Source of the DNA: Dyadobacter bucti
GTDB lineage: Bacteria > Bacteroidota > Bacteroidia > Cytophagales > Spirosomataceae
DNA length: 64,000 nucleotides
NCBI RefSeq assembly: GCF_005869225.1
Contig: NZ_SWFP01000015.1
Coordinates: 1-64,000 of the forward strand
Direction of reading: 5' to 3'
Within the stretch, counting starts at the first letter, position 1. The number at the start of each line of letters is the position of its first letter. The notes below the pieces were generated by a model. The model was not told where the DNA came from. It did no database searches and saw only the letters and a list, made by a program, of their open reading frames with translations. The translations under genes were made by a program, and so were the position numbers. Positions 1-7,313 of this stretch are shown here, piece after piece.

Positions 1-63
1 TCCTCTTTGAACTATTTAAATCCAGCAGCTTTTGAAGCCGAATATTACCGACAAACTGGATAA
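1..63 (+). CDS. IS3-family transposase, C-terminal end (partial)
   Basis: The window opens inside a reading frame ending at a TAA at 61-63. Its last 20 residues read like the end of an IS3-type transposase (rve/DDE domain), where a 'LxYLxPxxFE' stretch precedes the stop. Here the visible part includes NYLNPAAFE. Only the tail is present, so the family call rests on one short motif and is inference. Confidence 0.5.
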   Translation, partial: SSLNYLNPAAFEAEYYRQTG

Positions 64-119
64 GAATTGAAGTTTTTAAATATTTACTAACCCGCAAAAG
101 TGTAAACCAAAAGGGAACC
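1..119 (+). mobile_element. 3' end of an IS3-like insertion sequence
   Basis: The transposase tail (stop at 63) is followed by about 55 non-coding bases. The integrase fragment on the other strand is then cut off abruptly at about 120. That fits the right end of an insertion sequence sitting inside the integrase gene. The exact terminal inverted repeat cannot be confirmed because the other end lies outside the window. Confidence 0.4.
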
Positions 120-122
120 ACG

Positions 123-308
123 TCAGACCACTTGTTTGGCCTCCGAGTCCCAAGATGCCGGGTTTACTTTCTTTCCTGTTGAAATTTCGGTGTACTTACC
201 GTCAATCGTAATCCTGGCATAGATGGGGGCTTTGCCGTCTGCTTTTGCTTTTTGTCTGTACAGCCAGAAGAGTACAGTCAGGTTCTGTTTGAAATTCATC
301 ATCCTCAC
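123..308 (-). pseudogene. tyrosine integrase, N-terminal fragment
   Basis: The 61 residues match the N-terminal arm-type DNA-binding domain of Bacteroidota tyrosine recombinases: a beta-strand pattern 'GKAPIYARITIDGKYTEISTGKK' in outline, then 'VNPASWDSEAK'. Compare the intact integrase starting at 3700, which has 'KGPVPIYLRITVESKRAEFTTGRE' in the same place. The core-binding and catalytic domains are missing; the frame stops at 123, where the IS3-like end begins. It lies just beyond a copy of the tRNA-Lys 3' end (526-543), the usual place for an integrase. I read it as the relic of an older element in the same tRNA. Confidence 0.7.
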
Positions 309-500
309 AGTTTAAGGTTAGAAAAACATTGATGTTTGAGAAACCTTGGTCAAAATCGCCTCTGTCAAACATGTCCATTCGGTAACCTAATTTAGTAAGC
401 AAAGCAGGTTACCGAATAGGTTACCGAATGCTTTGATCTGGATTGAATCAGAATGATGTGCTTATCTTCGAAAACAGTGAAAAAATGACGTTTTTAAACG

Positions 501-525
501 AAAAAAGCGCCCTTTGAGGCGCTTT
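501..525 (-). terminator. Rho-independent terminator, likely the original tRNA-Lys terminator
   Basis: Stem AAAGCGCC/GGCGCTTT with a short loop, followed on the minus strand by a T-run. It lies directly after the detached tRNA-Lys 3'-end copy at 526-543, so it is probably the terminator the tRNA had before the 526-3968 element inserted. Confidence 0.65.
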
Positions 526-543
526 AAGTGATCCCGCTGGGAT
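526..543. repeat. Direct repeat (att-like) of the tRNA-Lys 3' end, distal copy
   Basis: Eighteen bases identical to 3951-3968, which is the 3' end of the intact tRNA-Lys plus the bases just after it. Same orientation. This is the signature left by integration of an element into the 3' end of a tRNA gene. The 309-743 interval otherwise holds only the terminator above and no supportable gene. Confidence 0.7.
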
Positions 544-743
544 CATACTTTTTGATGTAACAAATTGCTTTTCAATAAGTTGTGTCCTGCTAAATCGTCT
601 ACTCACCATGTCACTCACCAATTTGCGGTGACTGGCTTGCAATTAGCTCAAAAGTAAGGAAATTATTAAAATCTCCCACTTGAGAATTTCATGCTGCAAG
701 GTTACCTCTTTTGAAAAGGTATTTCCGAACAGAAAGCTAAGGA

Positions 744-1081
744 TCATAATCGAGGTTTTCGTAATAACTCAGATTGATTCGCATAAAGCTTTACAAATTC
801 CTTCGCTTCTTCCATGGTTGTTGGGTATTCGACATAACCTTTAATTTTCGACGCGTTAACATTCTCAAAGATATGTTCGTAAATAAACCCATTCTCATAT
901 AGAAATTCAACTACCGTCCACCGACTAATGCTATGGCGTCTAGGTGGGCGAAATCTGTGGCTTAAAATAACAGCAGCTTCCCCACATTCAGGACATTTCT
1001 CTGACTGATTCTGACGAACAGTAGCGTCAGAATTAGGTTAAATGCTTTTCTGCATTTGAAACAGGTGAGTTTATATCCCAT
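744..1081 (-). pseudogene. Small zinc-ribbon protein, frameshifted
   Basis: Not an uninterrupted frame. From the ATG at 1081 it reads MGYKLTCFKCRKAFN, then one base appears to be missing near 1040. In the next frame it continues NSDATVRQNQSEKCPECGE and runs to a stop at 744. Together this gives about 112 residues with two CxxC pairs, the usual zinc-ribbon arrangement. The C-terminal part ends in a helix-like stretch with 'TTMEEAKEFVKLY'. The length, 338 nt, is one short of a multiple of three, consistent with a single-base deletion or a sequencing error. Function unknown. Confidence 0.55.
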
Positions 1082-1488
1082 ATTTTGTTGTAATCGAAAC
1101 TGGATCTCAAATTAACGATTCAAACTAAAAGTTCATTATTAACGCCCGAAACTTTTTGTATCAACAAATGATTCGCAATAATTGAGAATCCTTAAGAAGG
1201 AAAATGGCATACCTCTACAACGAGTCCCTATTCTTGCTGGCTTGGAATATTTATAAAACTCTCCCGCCAGCGACTCCGGAGCGTTTGAGCGGGCCAGATA
1301 AGATTGTGATACAATCTGACATCTGGCCGATTGCGGTTAAGAGGCAATCGTTAACAATCCGGACGGAATAAGCCAACAAATGATGAATGAATAAGTACAA
1401 TTTATCTGCGTGCGAATGAAAGAATATTAATAGCGACTTAGACTAAAACCGAGCTCATATGATGTGAATGTCGTGAGCGAAAATCACA
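1082..1488. other. Non-coding stretch with stacked inverted repeats
   Basis: I see no supportable gene here. At 1292-1328 there is a nested hairpin: outer arms GGCCAGAT/ATCTGGCC and inner arms AGATTGT/ACAATCT. It is followed at once by a second hairpin, CGATTGC/GCAATCG (1328-1350). Neither has a clear T-run, so these are not obvious terminators. Confidence 0.5.
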
Positions 1489-2277
1489 TTACAAACAAGG
1501 CTCATCATGCAGCTTACCGTATACTGTTCCATTAATTTCCCTACCACTTTTTCCATATTCAAGTCTTACAATTTTGTAACAGTGAACTTGAAGGACGAAC
1601 GCAAAATCCTCCATCGTTGCTGTTATGTTTGCGTTGCCATCATCCATATATGTTAAGTAGCCGGGTAAAGTTCTTCTTAACGGTTCAAAATCGTCGCCAA
1701 CCTTGTATTTCGGGATTGTCTTGCGAATTATATCGTCTCTGATCGCGTCGGGCATATACCGAAACACTAATGAAGGAGCGACAGTCGGTAAAAACCAAAG
1801 AAAAAAGAAAAGCGGGAAAGCAGGTGAAAGAAAGAAAATACCTTTCCAGAGTGGTTGATTGTTTAGAAAATTGATCAGCCTTGATGAGGTAATTAGCTGA
1901 GAGTATGCGATTCCAAAAATAAAGCCAGCCACTAAGGCTAGAGGTAAAAACATCGTCACTAATTCTAGACTACGAAATAACCCGCCGGCGAGGATTGCAT
2001 ATACGAATCCCCCGTAAGATAATGTAACGAAAGGCAGGGTTTTAGGCCCAAATATTCGCTTTGTATGGTCAAGCTTATTAGTTGGGTAGATTATGAATAT
2101 AGCCCATGCGAGTGTCATGAATAGTGCCGACCAGAAAATAACAACCTCGCTCTCATTTGACTCACCGTGTGCTGCAACTTGATAAAGCGAGTTAAGTATA
2201 TTCATCGATGTCCAAGCGATCGACATTGCGAAAAAACCAAAAGTTTGCTTTACCGTATTGAGCTTCTGTGTTGTCAT
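1489..2277 (-). CDS. Hypothetical membrane protein
   Basis: 262 residues that I do not recognise. About four hydrophobic segments can be seen: residues ~12-35, ~47-65, ~82-100 and ~105-125, plus another strongly hydrophobic Phe/Leu-rich stretch near 145-165. The last ~90 residues are a soluble tail. It lies inside the tRNA-Lys element, between the zinc-ribbon pseudogene and the integrase, so it is probably element cargo. Start chosen at the ATG at 2277, which follows a non-coding gap. Confidence 0.6.
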   Translation of the reverse strand: MTTQKLNTVKQTFGFFAMSIAWTSMNILNSLYQVAAHGESNESEVVIFWSALFMTLAWAIFIIYPTNKLDHTKRIFGPKTLPFVTLSYGGFVYAILAGGLFRSLELVTMFLPLALVAGFIFGIAYSQLITSSRLINFLNNQPLWKGIFFLSPAFPLFFFLWFLPTVAPSLVFRYMPDAIRDDIIRKTIPKYKVGDDFEPLRRTLPGYLTYMDDGNANITATMEDFAFVLQVHCYKIVRLEYGKSGREINGTVYGKLHDEPCL

Positions 2278-2467
2278 GTGTCCTCAATGAATGCCAAGTA
2301 GATAGGCCGTTCGGGCACAAAAATATAAAGAGCAATTGATATTCCTCCGCCCAATTCTGCTCCTTGCATTCGTTGACAATTTTATCACAAATTTTTTCTG
2401 ATTTTCACCTTCTCTCTCGCGATCCCCTTTCACAAACCGAAGGGGTCGTGAGAGAGAAGGTGCGGCG

Positions 2468-3700
2468 CTATCCTTCCGTGCCAGAGCGTCTGGAAAGCCG
2501 CCCTTTCAAAGCCTGCATGTCTTCGCTAACCTTCGAGTCTAGGATCTTCGCATAAATCTGTGTTGTCCGGATATTCGTATGCCCTAGCATTTTCGAAACA
2601 CTTTCAATGGGAACGCCGTTTTGCAAGGTAATGGTCGTCGCAAACGTGTGCCTGGCTACGTGTGAGGTAAGAACCTTGTCAATCCCGCAGATCACGGCAA
2701 TCTCTTTCAGATAATCATTCATCTTCTGGTTGCTCGGCACGGGCAACACTAGGCCCCGAGATTCACATAGCGGATGGTCTTTATATCTGTCAATGATTTG
2801 AAGTGCTTCCGGCAGAAGCGGAATATGCGATTTAATATTGGTTTTTGTCCGCTGGCTGAAAATCCATTGCTCACCATCAATTCCTCGCGTTATCTGGCTT
2901 CTTTGTAGCTTCTGGATGTCCGAATAAGCCAGGCCGGTGAAACAACAAAAGAGAAAAGTGTCCCGCACCTGGGCGAGCCGATCGCTGGCGAACTCCTTGT
3001 TAGCCATCAAGTCCAGTTCGGCTCTGGTAAGAATCGCCTTATCAACCTTCTTGTACTTGCCCTTGAAGTTCAGATACGGATCAAGGTTCATCCAGCCATT
3101 GCCCAGGCAGATGTTGACAATCTTGCGAAACATTTTCATGTGCTTCACCACTGCATTGTTGCCCATCTTGCGAACCGAGCGGAGATAGAACTCGTAATCG
3201 GCGATGAAAGCAAAATCGATGCGGCTAATGTCAAATTCAGTGGTGTTGAAATTCCCCTTCAAAAACGCCAGGGTATGACGCTCCAAAACTTTATAGCGGT
3301 TAAGTGTACCAATCGCATATTCCTGCCCGACCAATGCCTTCATCCGCTCGTTATGGTCAGCGATCACTGCCATTAGTAACCGCTGCTTTGGACCGACGCC
3401 GAGAAACTTGTTTTTTATCGCTTCCGCTGTAATTAATGCATTGTCGCGAACCAATGCAGCCTGGGCATCTAACAACTGCTGTTCGAGATTGCCGAGATAG
3501 GCATTGACGGACTTCACTGTTTCCTTCGCGCCGGTAACTCTTCCCGCAACCGCATTCCATCGGCTGGGCTCGCATTCTCGCCCGGTCGTAAATTCCGCTC
3601 TTTTACTTTCAACCGTAATCCGCAGGTAAATCGGCACAGGCCCTTTTTGATAGTTTTTCGGCTTCTTCAAATAGAAAAGCAGACTCAGTTTTGTTTTCAT
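2468..3700 (-). CDS. Tyrosine recombinase / site-specific integrase
   Basis: 410 residues, the usual length for Bacteroidota integrases. Order: N-terminal arm-binding domain (~1-90), SAM-like core-binding domain (~110-200), catalytic domain (~215-400). Catalytic signatures: HVARHTF (HxxR), GHTNIRTTQIYAKI (second His and the tyrosine nucleophile). The position normally held by the first catalytic arginine is Ala (FTGLAYSDI), as in IntDOT-type recombinases where that Arg is also absent. It reads away from tRNA-Lys and begins ~250 bp from its 3' end, matching integration at that tRNA. Confidence 0.9.
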   Translation of the reverse strand: MKTKLSLLFYLKKPKNYQKGPVPIYLRITVESKRAEFTTGRECEPSRWNAVAGRVTGAKETVKSVNAYLGNLEQQLLDAQAALVRDNALITAEAIKNKFLGVGPKQRLLMAVIADHNERMKALVGQEYAIGTLNRYKVLERHTLAFLKGNFNTTEFDISRIDFAFIADYEFYLRSVRKMGNNAVVKHMKMFRKIVNICLGNGWMNLDPYLNFKGKYKKVDKAILTRAELDLMANKEFASDRLAQVRDTFLFCCFTGLAYSDIQKLQRSQITRGIDGEQWIFSQRTKTNIKSHIPLLPEALQIIDRYKDHPLCESRGLVLPVPSNQKMNDYLKEIAVICGIDKVLTSHVARHTFATTITLQNGVPIESVSKMLGHTNIRTTQIYAKILDSKVSEDMQALKGRLSRRSGTEG

Positions 3701-3892
3701 AGCCTTTTTAGCTTAAAAGTTGAACAAAAGTAGTCTTGCAAGCCTAATTAGCACAAGATGTTTACGGCGTAAACAGGTTGTTTTACAATAAGTTACAGCG
3801 ATTCTGGTGAGTAAAATTTGCAGATCCTCGAACTCACCGAATTACGCACCAAAAATTTGCGAAAAACTGAATATTTTGACATAACCGGAAAA

Positions 3893-3930
3893 GAAAAAAG
3901 CCTGCTAATCTGTTGATTTGCAGGCTTTTG
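3893..3930. terminator. Bidirectional-type hairpin terminator after tRNA-Lys
   Basis: Stem AAAAGCCTGC/GCAGGCTTTT with a 14-nt loop and A/T runs on both sides. It lies ~25 bp past the tRNA-Lys 3' end and is part of the inserted element, replacing the displaced terminator at 501-525. Confidence 0.7.
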
Positions 3931-3950
3931 ATGCTTTTTGTTATTTCTTC

Positions 3951-3968
3951 AAGTGATCCCGCTGGGAT
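3951..3968. repeat. Direct repeat (att-like), tRNA-proximal copy
   Basis: Identical to 526-543; covers the last ~15 bases of the tRNA-Lys gene and 3 bases beyond. Marks the other end of the putative integrated element. Confidence 0.7.
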
Positions 3969-4026
3969 TCGAACCCAGGACCCATACATTAAAAGTGTAT
4001 TGCTCTACCAGCTGAGCTACGGAATC
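3954..4026 (-). tRNA. tRNA-Lys (anticodon TTT)
   Basis: A full cloverleaf can be drawn on the minus strand. The acceptor stem is GATTCCG/CGGGATC with discriminator A. The anticodon arm is ATACA-CTTTTAA-TGTAT, giving anticodon TTT (Lys). The T-arm is CTGGG-TTCGAAT-CCCAG. CCA is not encoded. It is the target of the element at 526-3968, and two defective relatives lie upstream. Confidence 0.95.
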
Positions 4027-4076
4027 TTATTATTGATTTACTGTTCAATATCAGTTTGTGCAGTTAAGGTAAAAGG

Positions 4077-4141
4077 CCCAGGACCCATACATTAAAAGCG
4101 GACGCCGCGGTGTATTGCTCTACCAGCTGAGCTACGGAATC
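4077..4141 (-). pseudogene. Defective tRNA-Lys-like copy 1 (12-nt insertion in anticodon arm)
   Basis: On the minus strand it matches the first ~48 bases of the intact tRNA-Lys, from GATTCCG through the anticodon and into the variable region. It then diverges after CCTGGG, so the T-arm and 3' acceptor strand are absent. Between the 5' anticodon stem (ATACA) and the loop (CTTTTAA) a 12-base GC-rich block, CCGCGGCGTCCG, is inserted; it can fold as GCGG-CGT-CCGC. It cannot make a standard tRNA. Confidence 0.75.
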
Positions 4142-4191
4142 CTATTATTGATTTACTGTTCAATATCAGTTTGTGCAGTTAAGATAGAAGG

Positions 4192-4258
4192 CCCAAGACC
4201 CATACATTAAAAGCGGACGCCGCGCGGTGTATTGCTCTATCAGCTGAGCTACGGAATC
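4192..4258 (-). pseudogene. Defective tRNA-Lys-like copy 2 (14-nt insertion in anticodon arm)
   Basis: A second truncated copy built like the one at 4077-4141, with the insertion lengthened by one CG dinucleotide. The spacer between copies is nearly identical to the one between copy 1 and the intact tRNA. The array therefore arose by tandem duplication of a ~115-bp unit and the copies lie upstream of the intact gene on the same strand. Confidence 0.75.
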
Positions 4259-4341
4259 GTTTTTTCAATCGTTACAATCTGTTGGATTAGCCGGTGCCTT
4301 TTCCGTAATTGCGATGCAAAAGTAGAATTCTAAAAAGTATA

Positions 4342-5076
4342 ATGCAAGCCCCAATTAAGAAATACCTGTTGTTTTGGATTTTCATGCTGACCTTTTTTCC
4401 GGTTTCAGAGACAGTTTCAGCGAATAAGATGGAGTTAAAAGCTGCTGATTCTCTGTTTGCTATGGCGAAGTATCCGGAGGCCCTGATCTTATTCAAAAAA
4501 AATTTTAAAGAAGAAGAAAAAAATAATCAGAGCCTGCTTTTGAAACTTGCTTTCCTGGCAGAAAAGACAAACAACTACACGGACTGCCTATTTTACCTCA
4601 GCAAACTGGCCTTGATCAATCCTTCCAGGAAATTATTTGAGAAAATGGATAAACTTGCTGCGGAGCAGAATCTAACAGGCTATGAATTTGATGATTACAA
4701 CTATTTTATAATATTTTACCGAAGATATGGTGATTACATTCCAATATTGCTTCTAACTTTGGGGACTTATATAGTTGTAATTATGGTTACAAAAGTGCGT
4801 AGAAGAGAACCCATTCTCCAGATTCACAAGGTATCTATCGTGATTTATCTGGTGGCTTTGTTGGGTATTTTGAACGTTCCTTCTCTTTATCAGACGTGCA
4901 TTATTGTAAACGAAAATACGTTTTTACGGGATGATCCGTCTTCGGCGGCGCCGGTTGTAGAAAAAGTCGGAAAGGGGCACAAACTGGTGATATTGGGCTC
5001 CGTGGATCACTGGAACAGGGTGATCTGGAATAACAGGATCGTTTACATCCGCAAAAGTGATTTGTGGATTATTTGA
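4342..5076 (+). CDS. Membrane protein with TPR-like N-terminus and SH3-like C-terminus
   Basis: 244 residues from the ATG at 4342; I prefer it to one 33 bases upstream because a hydrophobic signal sequence (KYLLFWIFMLTFFPV) follows at once. Residues ~30-100 are helical repeats of the TPR type (ADSLFAMAKYPEALILFKK). Two transmembrane segments follow (about 130-155 and 165-185). The last ~55 residues look like a bacterial SH3 domain (NTFLRDDPSSAAPVVEKVGKG ... WNRVIWNNRIVYIRKSDL in outline). This resembles the TPR/SH3 proteins of Bacteroidota aerotolerance (Bat) loci, but no Bat genes are adjacent, so the role is unknown. Confidence 0.8.
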   Translation: MQAPIKKYLLFWIFMLTFFPVSETVSANKMELKAADSLFAMAKYPEALILFKKNFKEEEKNNQSLLLKLAFLAEKTNNYTDCLFYLSKLALINPSRKLFEKMDKLAAEQNLTGYEFDDYNYFIIFYRRYGDYIPILLLTLGTYIVVIMVTKVRRREPILQIHKVSIVIYLVALLGILNVPSLYQTCIIVNENTFLRDDPSSAAPVVEKVGKGHKLVILGSVDHWNRVIWNNRIVYIRKSDLWII

Positions 5077-5154
5077 GTGCTGTTGCTGGTACTATTTTTG
5101 TAAGGTGATAAGTTTGTATATATTTAAGGGTTAAATTTTTTAAATTAATGATGT

Positions 5155-5616
5155 ATGAAAAAGCCAATGAAACGTTTTTTACTATTAATCACAGGAGTTG
5201 TAATGTTAGGACTTGTGTCATCTTGCAAAGAGGAAGGACCTCACAAAGATGATATAGTTAGGTTCTCCGCAGTAATCAATAGTACACCAACTGTTCCGAA
5301 AGCTACATCTTCCGCGCAAGGCACCGGTGTTTTTGAATACAACAAAACTACCAGGGATTTGAAATACAATATTACTTTTCAAAATCTTACACCTACTTCG
5401 GTAACTATCAATAATCCAAGCCCGGCTTGGGAAGCTGGTCCCATTTTGTATACATTGGCTGAAAATCCAACTGGTCAGGTTCAGGGTACTATCAAGTTGA
5501 AAACTGCGATGGAAGAGGCGGTACTTATTGCTGGAACGCTTTACGTGAACATGCCTACTGCACAAAACATTTACGGAGAAATCCGTGGCCAGATCGTAGC
5601 TGACAAAATCGACTGA
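5155..5616 (+). CDS. CHRD domain-containing lipoprotein
   Basis: 153 residues. A lipoprotein signal peptide ends in LGLVSSC, with Cys near residue 24. The remainder resembles the CHRD fold: 'FSAVINSTPTVP..TSSAQGTGVFEYNKTTRDLKYNITF' in outline, ending in 'GTLYVNMPTAQNIYGEIRGQI', which matches the family's YVNVHT...GEIRGQ ending. CHRD proteins in bacteria are exported and their function is poorly defined. It stands alone, with a strong terminator after it. Confidence 0.85.
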   Translation: MKKPMKRFLLLITGVVMLGLVSSCKEEGPHKDDIVRFSAVINSTPTVPKATSSAQGTGVFEYNKTTRDLKYNITFQNLTPTSVTINNPSPAWEAGPILYTLAENPTGQVQGTIKLKTAMEEAVLIAGTLYVNMPTAQNIYGEIRGQIVADKID

Positions 5617-5628
5617 TCTAGATAAATC

Positions 5629-5680
5629 CATAACACAAAAAAGGCTCGCAAATCATTTGTGAGCCTTTTTTGTGTTATGG
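5629..5680. terminator. Strong bidirectional terminator
   Basis: Long inverted repeat with arms CATAACACAAAAAAGGCTC and its complement around a 13-nt loop. It separates the convergent CHRD gene (+) and DEAD-box gene (-). Confidence 0.85.
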
Positions 5681-5690
5681 ACAATCTTTA

Positions 5691-6929
5691 TTATTTCTTC
5701 TTTTTCCTTTTCCTGTTTTCAAACTCTTCCACTTCCCGCATCAAAGCGCCGATATCGTCGGTAGTATCCTCAGTGAAATCAAGCGTTTGGGAATATTCGG
5801 TTTTGCTGATATCGAGCACATCGATGGGTTTGTCCAGATAAGCCTGTATAGCTTCCAGTAATGGTTTTTCTTCCGGACTGCAGAATGAGACAGCAATCCC
5901 TTTCTGGGTTCCCCGGCCTGTCCGGCCTACACGGTGAACGTAGTTTTCTTCCTGCTCGGGCAAGTCATAATTCACGACATAGTCCACGTTGGGAATATCA
6001 ATGCCCCTTGCGCTCACGTCGGTGGCGATCATTACCCTGGTATCACCTTTTTTGAATGCGTTCATCGCGACAAGCCGGTCTGCCTGTTCTTTGTCGCCAT
6101 GGATTGTCAGGCTTTTTATTTCCATGCGTTCCAGCGCATTAAAAACCCTTTCCGCCCGGACTTTGGTGCGAACAAATACCAGGATCTTGCTTTCCGGATT
6201 CTCTTTGATGATCCTTTCCAGAAAAAAACGTTTGTCGTCCATGGAGATAAATGCAACCGAATGTTTGATATTCCGGGCAACAGGATTGTTCGGGGAAATC
6301 TGGATGCGGATTGCATTTCTCACGAGCGAATACGCAAGTTTTTTGATGGTTTCATTGATAGTAGCGGAGAAAAACAGCGTCTGGCGGTTCTTGGGCAAAA
6401 ATTTGATCAGATCCTGAATGTCCTTGATGAATCCCAGGTCGAGCATGTGGTCAGCTTCATCGAGGATCAGCGTTTCGACCCTGTTCAGCTGTATATAACC
6501 CTGGCTTACGAGGTCAAACATGCGGCCGGGAGTGGAGACCAGCACATCGATGCCTTTTTCGAGCTGGGCGATCTGCGGGCCCTGTTCCACGCCTCCAAAT
6601 ACGCTGAATGCTTTTACACGTGTATGCCTGGCAATGGTGTCAAAAACGCCGGTGATCTGTATCGCGAGCTCGCGGGTAGGCACCATTACCACACACTTGA
6701 TGCCGTCGGTCCGGCTGGAAGATTTCTGCTTGTGGATTTTATCAATCACCGGAATGGCGAATGCAGCGGTTTTACCTGTGCCAGTCTGCGCAATAGCCAG
6801 CACATCTTCTCCTTTCATTATCGCAGGAATGGCTTTAAACTGGATATCCGTGGGGCGTTTGAACCCGGTCGCTTCCAGGCTGCGCTTGATCTCAGGGGCA
6901 ATATGGTAATCTTCAAATTTCATAGACAA
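5691..6929 (-). CDS. DEAD-box ATP-dependent RNA helicase (RhlE-like)
   Basis: 412 residues. All core motifs are visible in order: Q motif near residues 23-30 (GFKRPTDIQ), Walker A AQTGTGKT (47-54), PTRELA, TPGR, DEAD, SAT, then helicase-C motifs ending in HRVGRTGR. A short basic tail (ENRKRKKKK) closes it. The RhlE/SrmB group is the best fit by length and motif wording. Such enzymes unwind RNA in ribosome assembly and mRNA turnover; I cannot assign the precise paralogue. An alternative start two codons in (MKFEDYHI) is equally plausible. Confidence 0.92.
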   Translation of the reverse strand: MSMKFEDYHIAPEIKRSLEATGFKRPTDIQFKAIPAIMKGEDVLAIAQTGTGKTAAFAIPVIDKIHKQKSSSRTDGIKCVVMVPTRELAIQITGVFDTIARHTRVKAFSVFGGVEQGPQIAQLEKGIDVLVSTPGRMFDLVSQGYIQLNRVETLILDEADHMLDLGFIKDIQDLIKFLPKNRQTLFFSATINETIKKLAYSLVRNAIRIQISPNNPVARNIKHSVAFISMDDKRFFLERIIKENPESKILVFVRTKVRAERVFNALERMEIKSLTIHGDKEQADRLVAMNAFKKGDTRVMIATDVSARGIDIPNVDYVVNYDLPEQEENYVHRVGRTGRGTQKGIAVSFCSPEEKPLLEAIQAYLDKPIDVLDISKTEYSQTLDFTEDTTDDIGALMREVEEFENRKRKKKK

Positions 6930-6999
6930 TCAATTGGGGAAAGCAAACCTGCTTTTTTAACAATCCCCAAAGATACGCCTGTAATCCGATATGACCGGG

Positions 7000-7302
7000 T
7001 TAATATGTGTTGCCTTCGTAAAACCTGAGTTTGTTTTTAAGTGCAATGATCTCTTTTTCCATGTAATCGATCCGGTTGAGAAGCGTATCAATCGCCTCAA
7101 TCCCTTCAATATTGATGTCGAGATCATGGTACAAACGAATTACGCGTTCGATCTTCTGTAACTGGGGAACGGGCAGAAACTGGGTTTCGCGGATGACGAC
7201 TGTCTCAATCAACCCGCTTTCCTGCAACGACTGTACAAATGAATATTCTATACCGTAGTTGGTGCAGAATATCTCGGTAGCTATCAATTGATCATTTTCC
7301 AT
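7000..7302 (-). CDS. cbpM: Chaperone modulator CbpM-like protein
   Basis: 100 residues with a MerR-like helix-turn-helix N-terminus (ATEIFCTNYGIEYSFVQSLQESGL) and a C-terminal coiled coil (LNRIDYMEKEIIALKNKL). It lies 11 bp after the CbpA gene on the same strand. CbpM is known to bind the J-domain of CbpA and hold back its DnaK co-chaperone and DNA-binding activity; the family match and gene pairing support that role here. Confidence 0.85.
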   Translation of the reverse strand: MENDQLIATEIFCTNYGIEYSFVQSLQESGLIETVVIRETQFLPVPQLQKIERVIRLYHDLDINIEGIEAIDTLLNRIDYMEKEIIALKNKLRFYEGNTY

Positions 7303-7313
7303 GTTTGCATCGA

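Larger units (their letters stand above)
526..3968. mobile_element. Small or eroded integrative element in tRNA-Lys
   Basis: Bounded by the 18-bp direct repeats at 526-543 and 3951-3968. Contents: a frameshifted zinc-ribbon gene, a four-helix membrane protein and a full-length tyrosine integrase whose start is about 250 bp from the tRNA 3' end. No replication or transfer genes are visible, so it is either a minimal integrase island or the remains of a larger element. Confidence 0.6.

Noticed and set aside
4077..4258. Two extra functional tRNA-Lys genes
   Set aside because: Both lack the T-arm and 3' acceptor strand and have anticodon-arm insertions.
5934..7028. Long open frame (364 codons) on the plus strand
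   Set aside because: It lies antisense across the DEAD-box gene, whose motifs are complete; the frame has no protein-like pattern.
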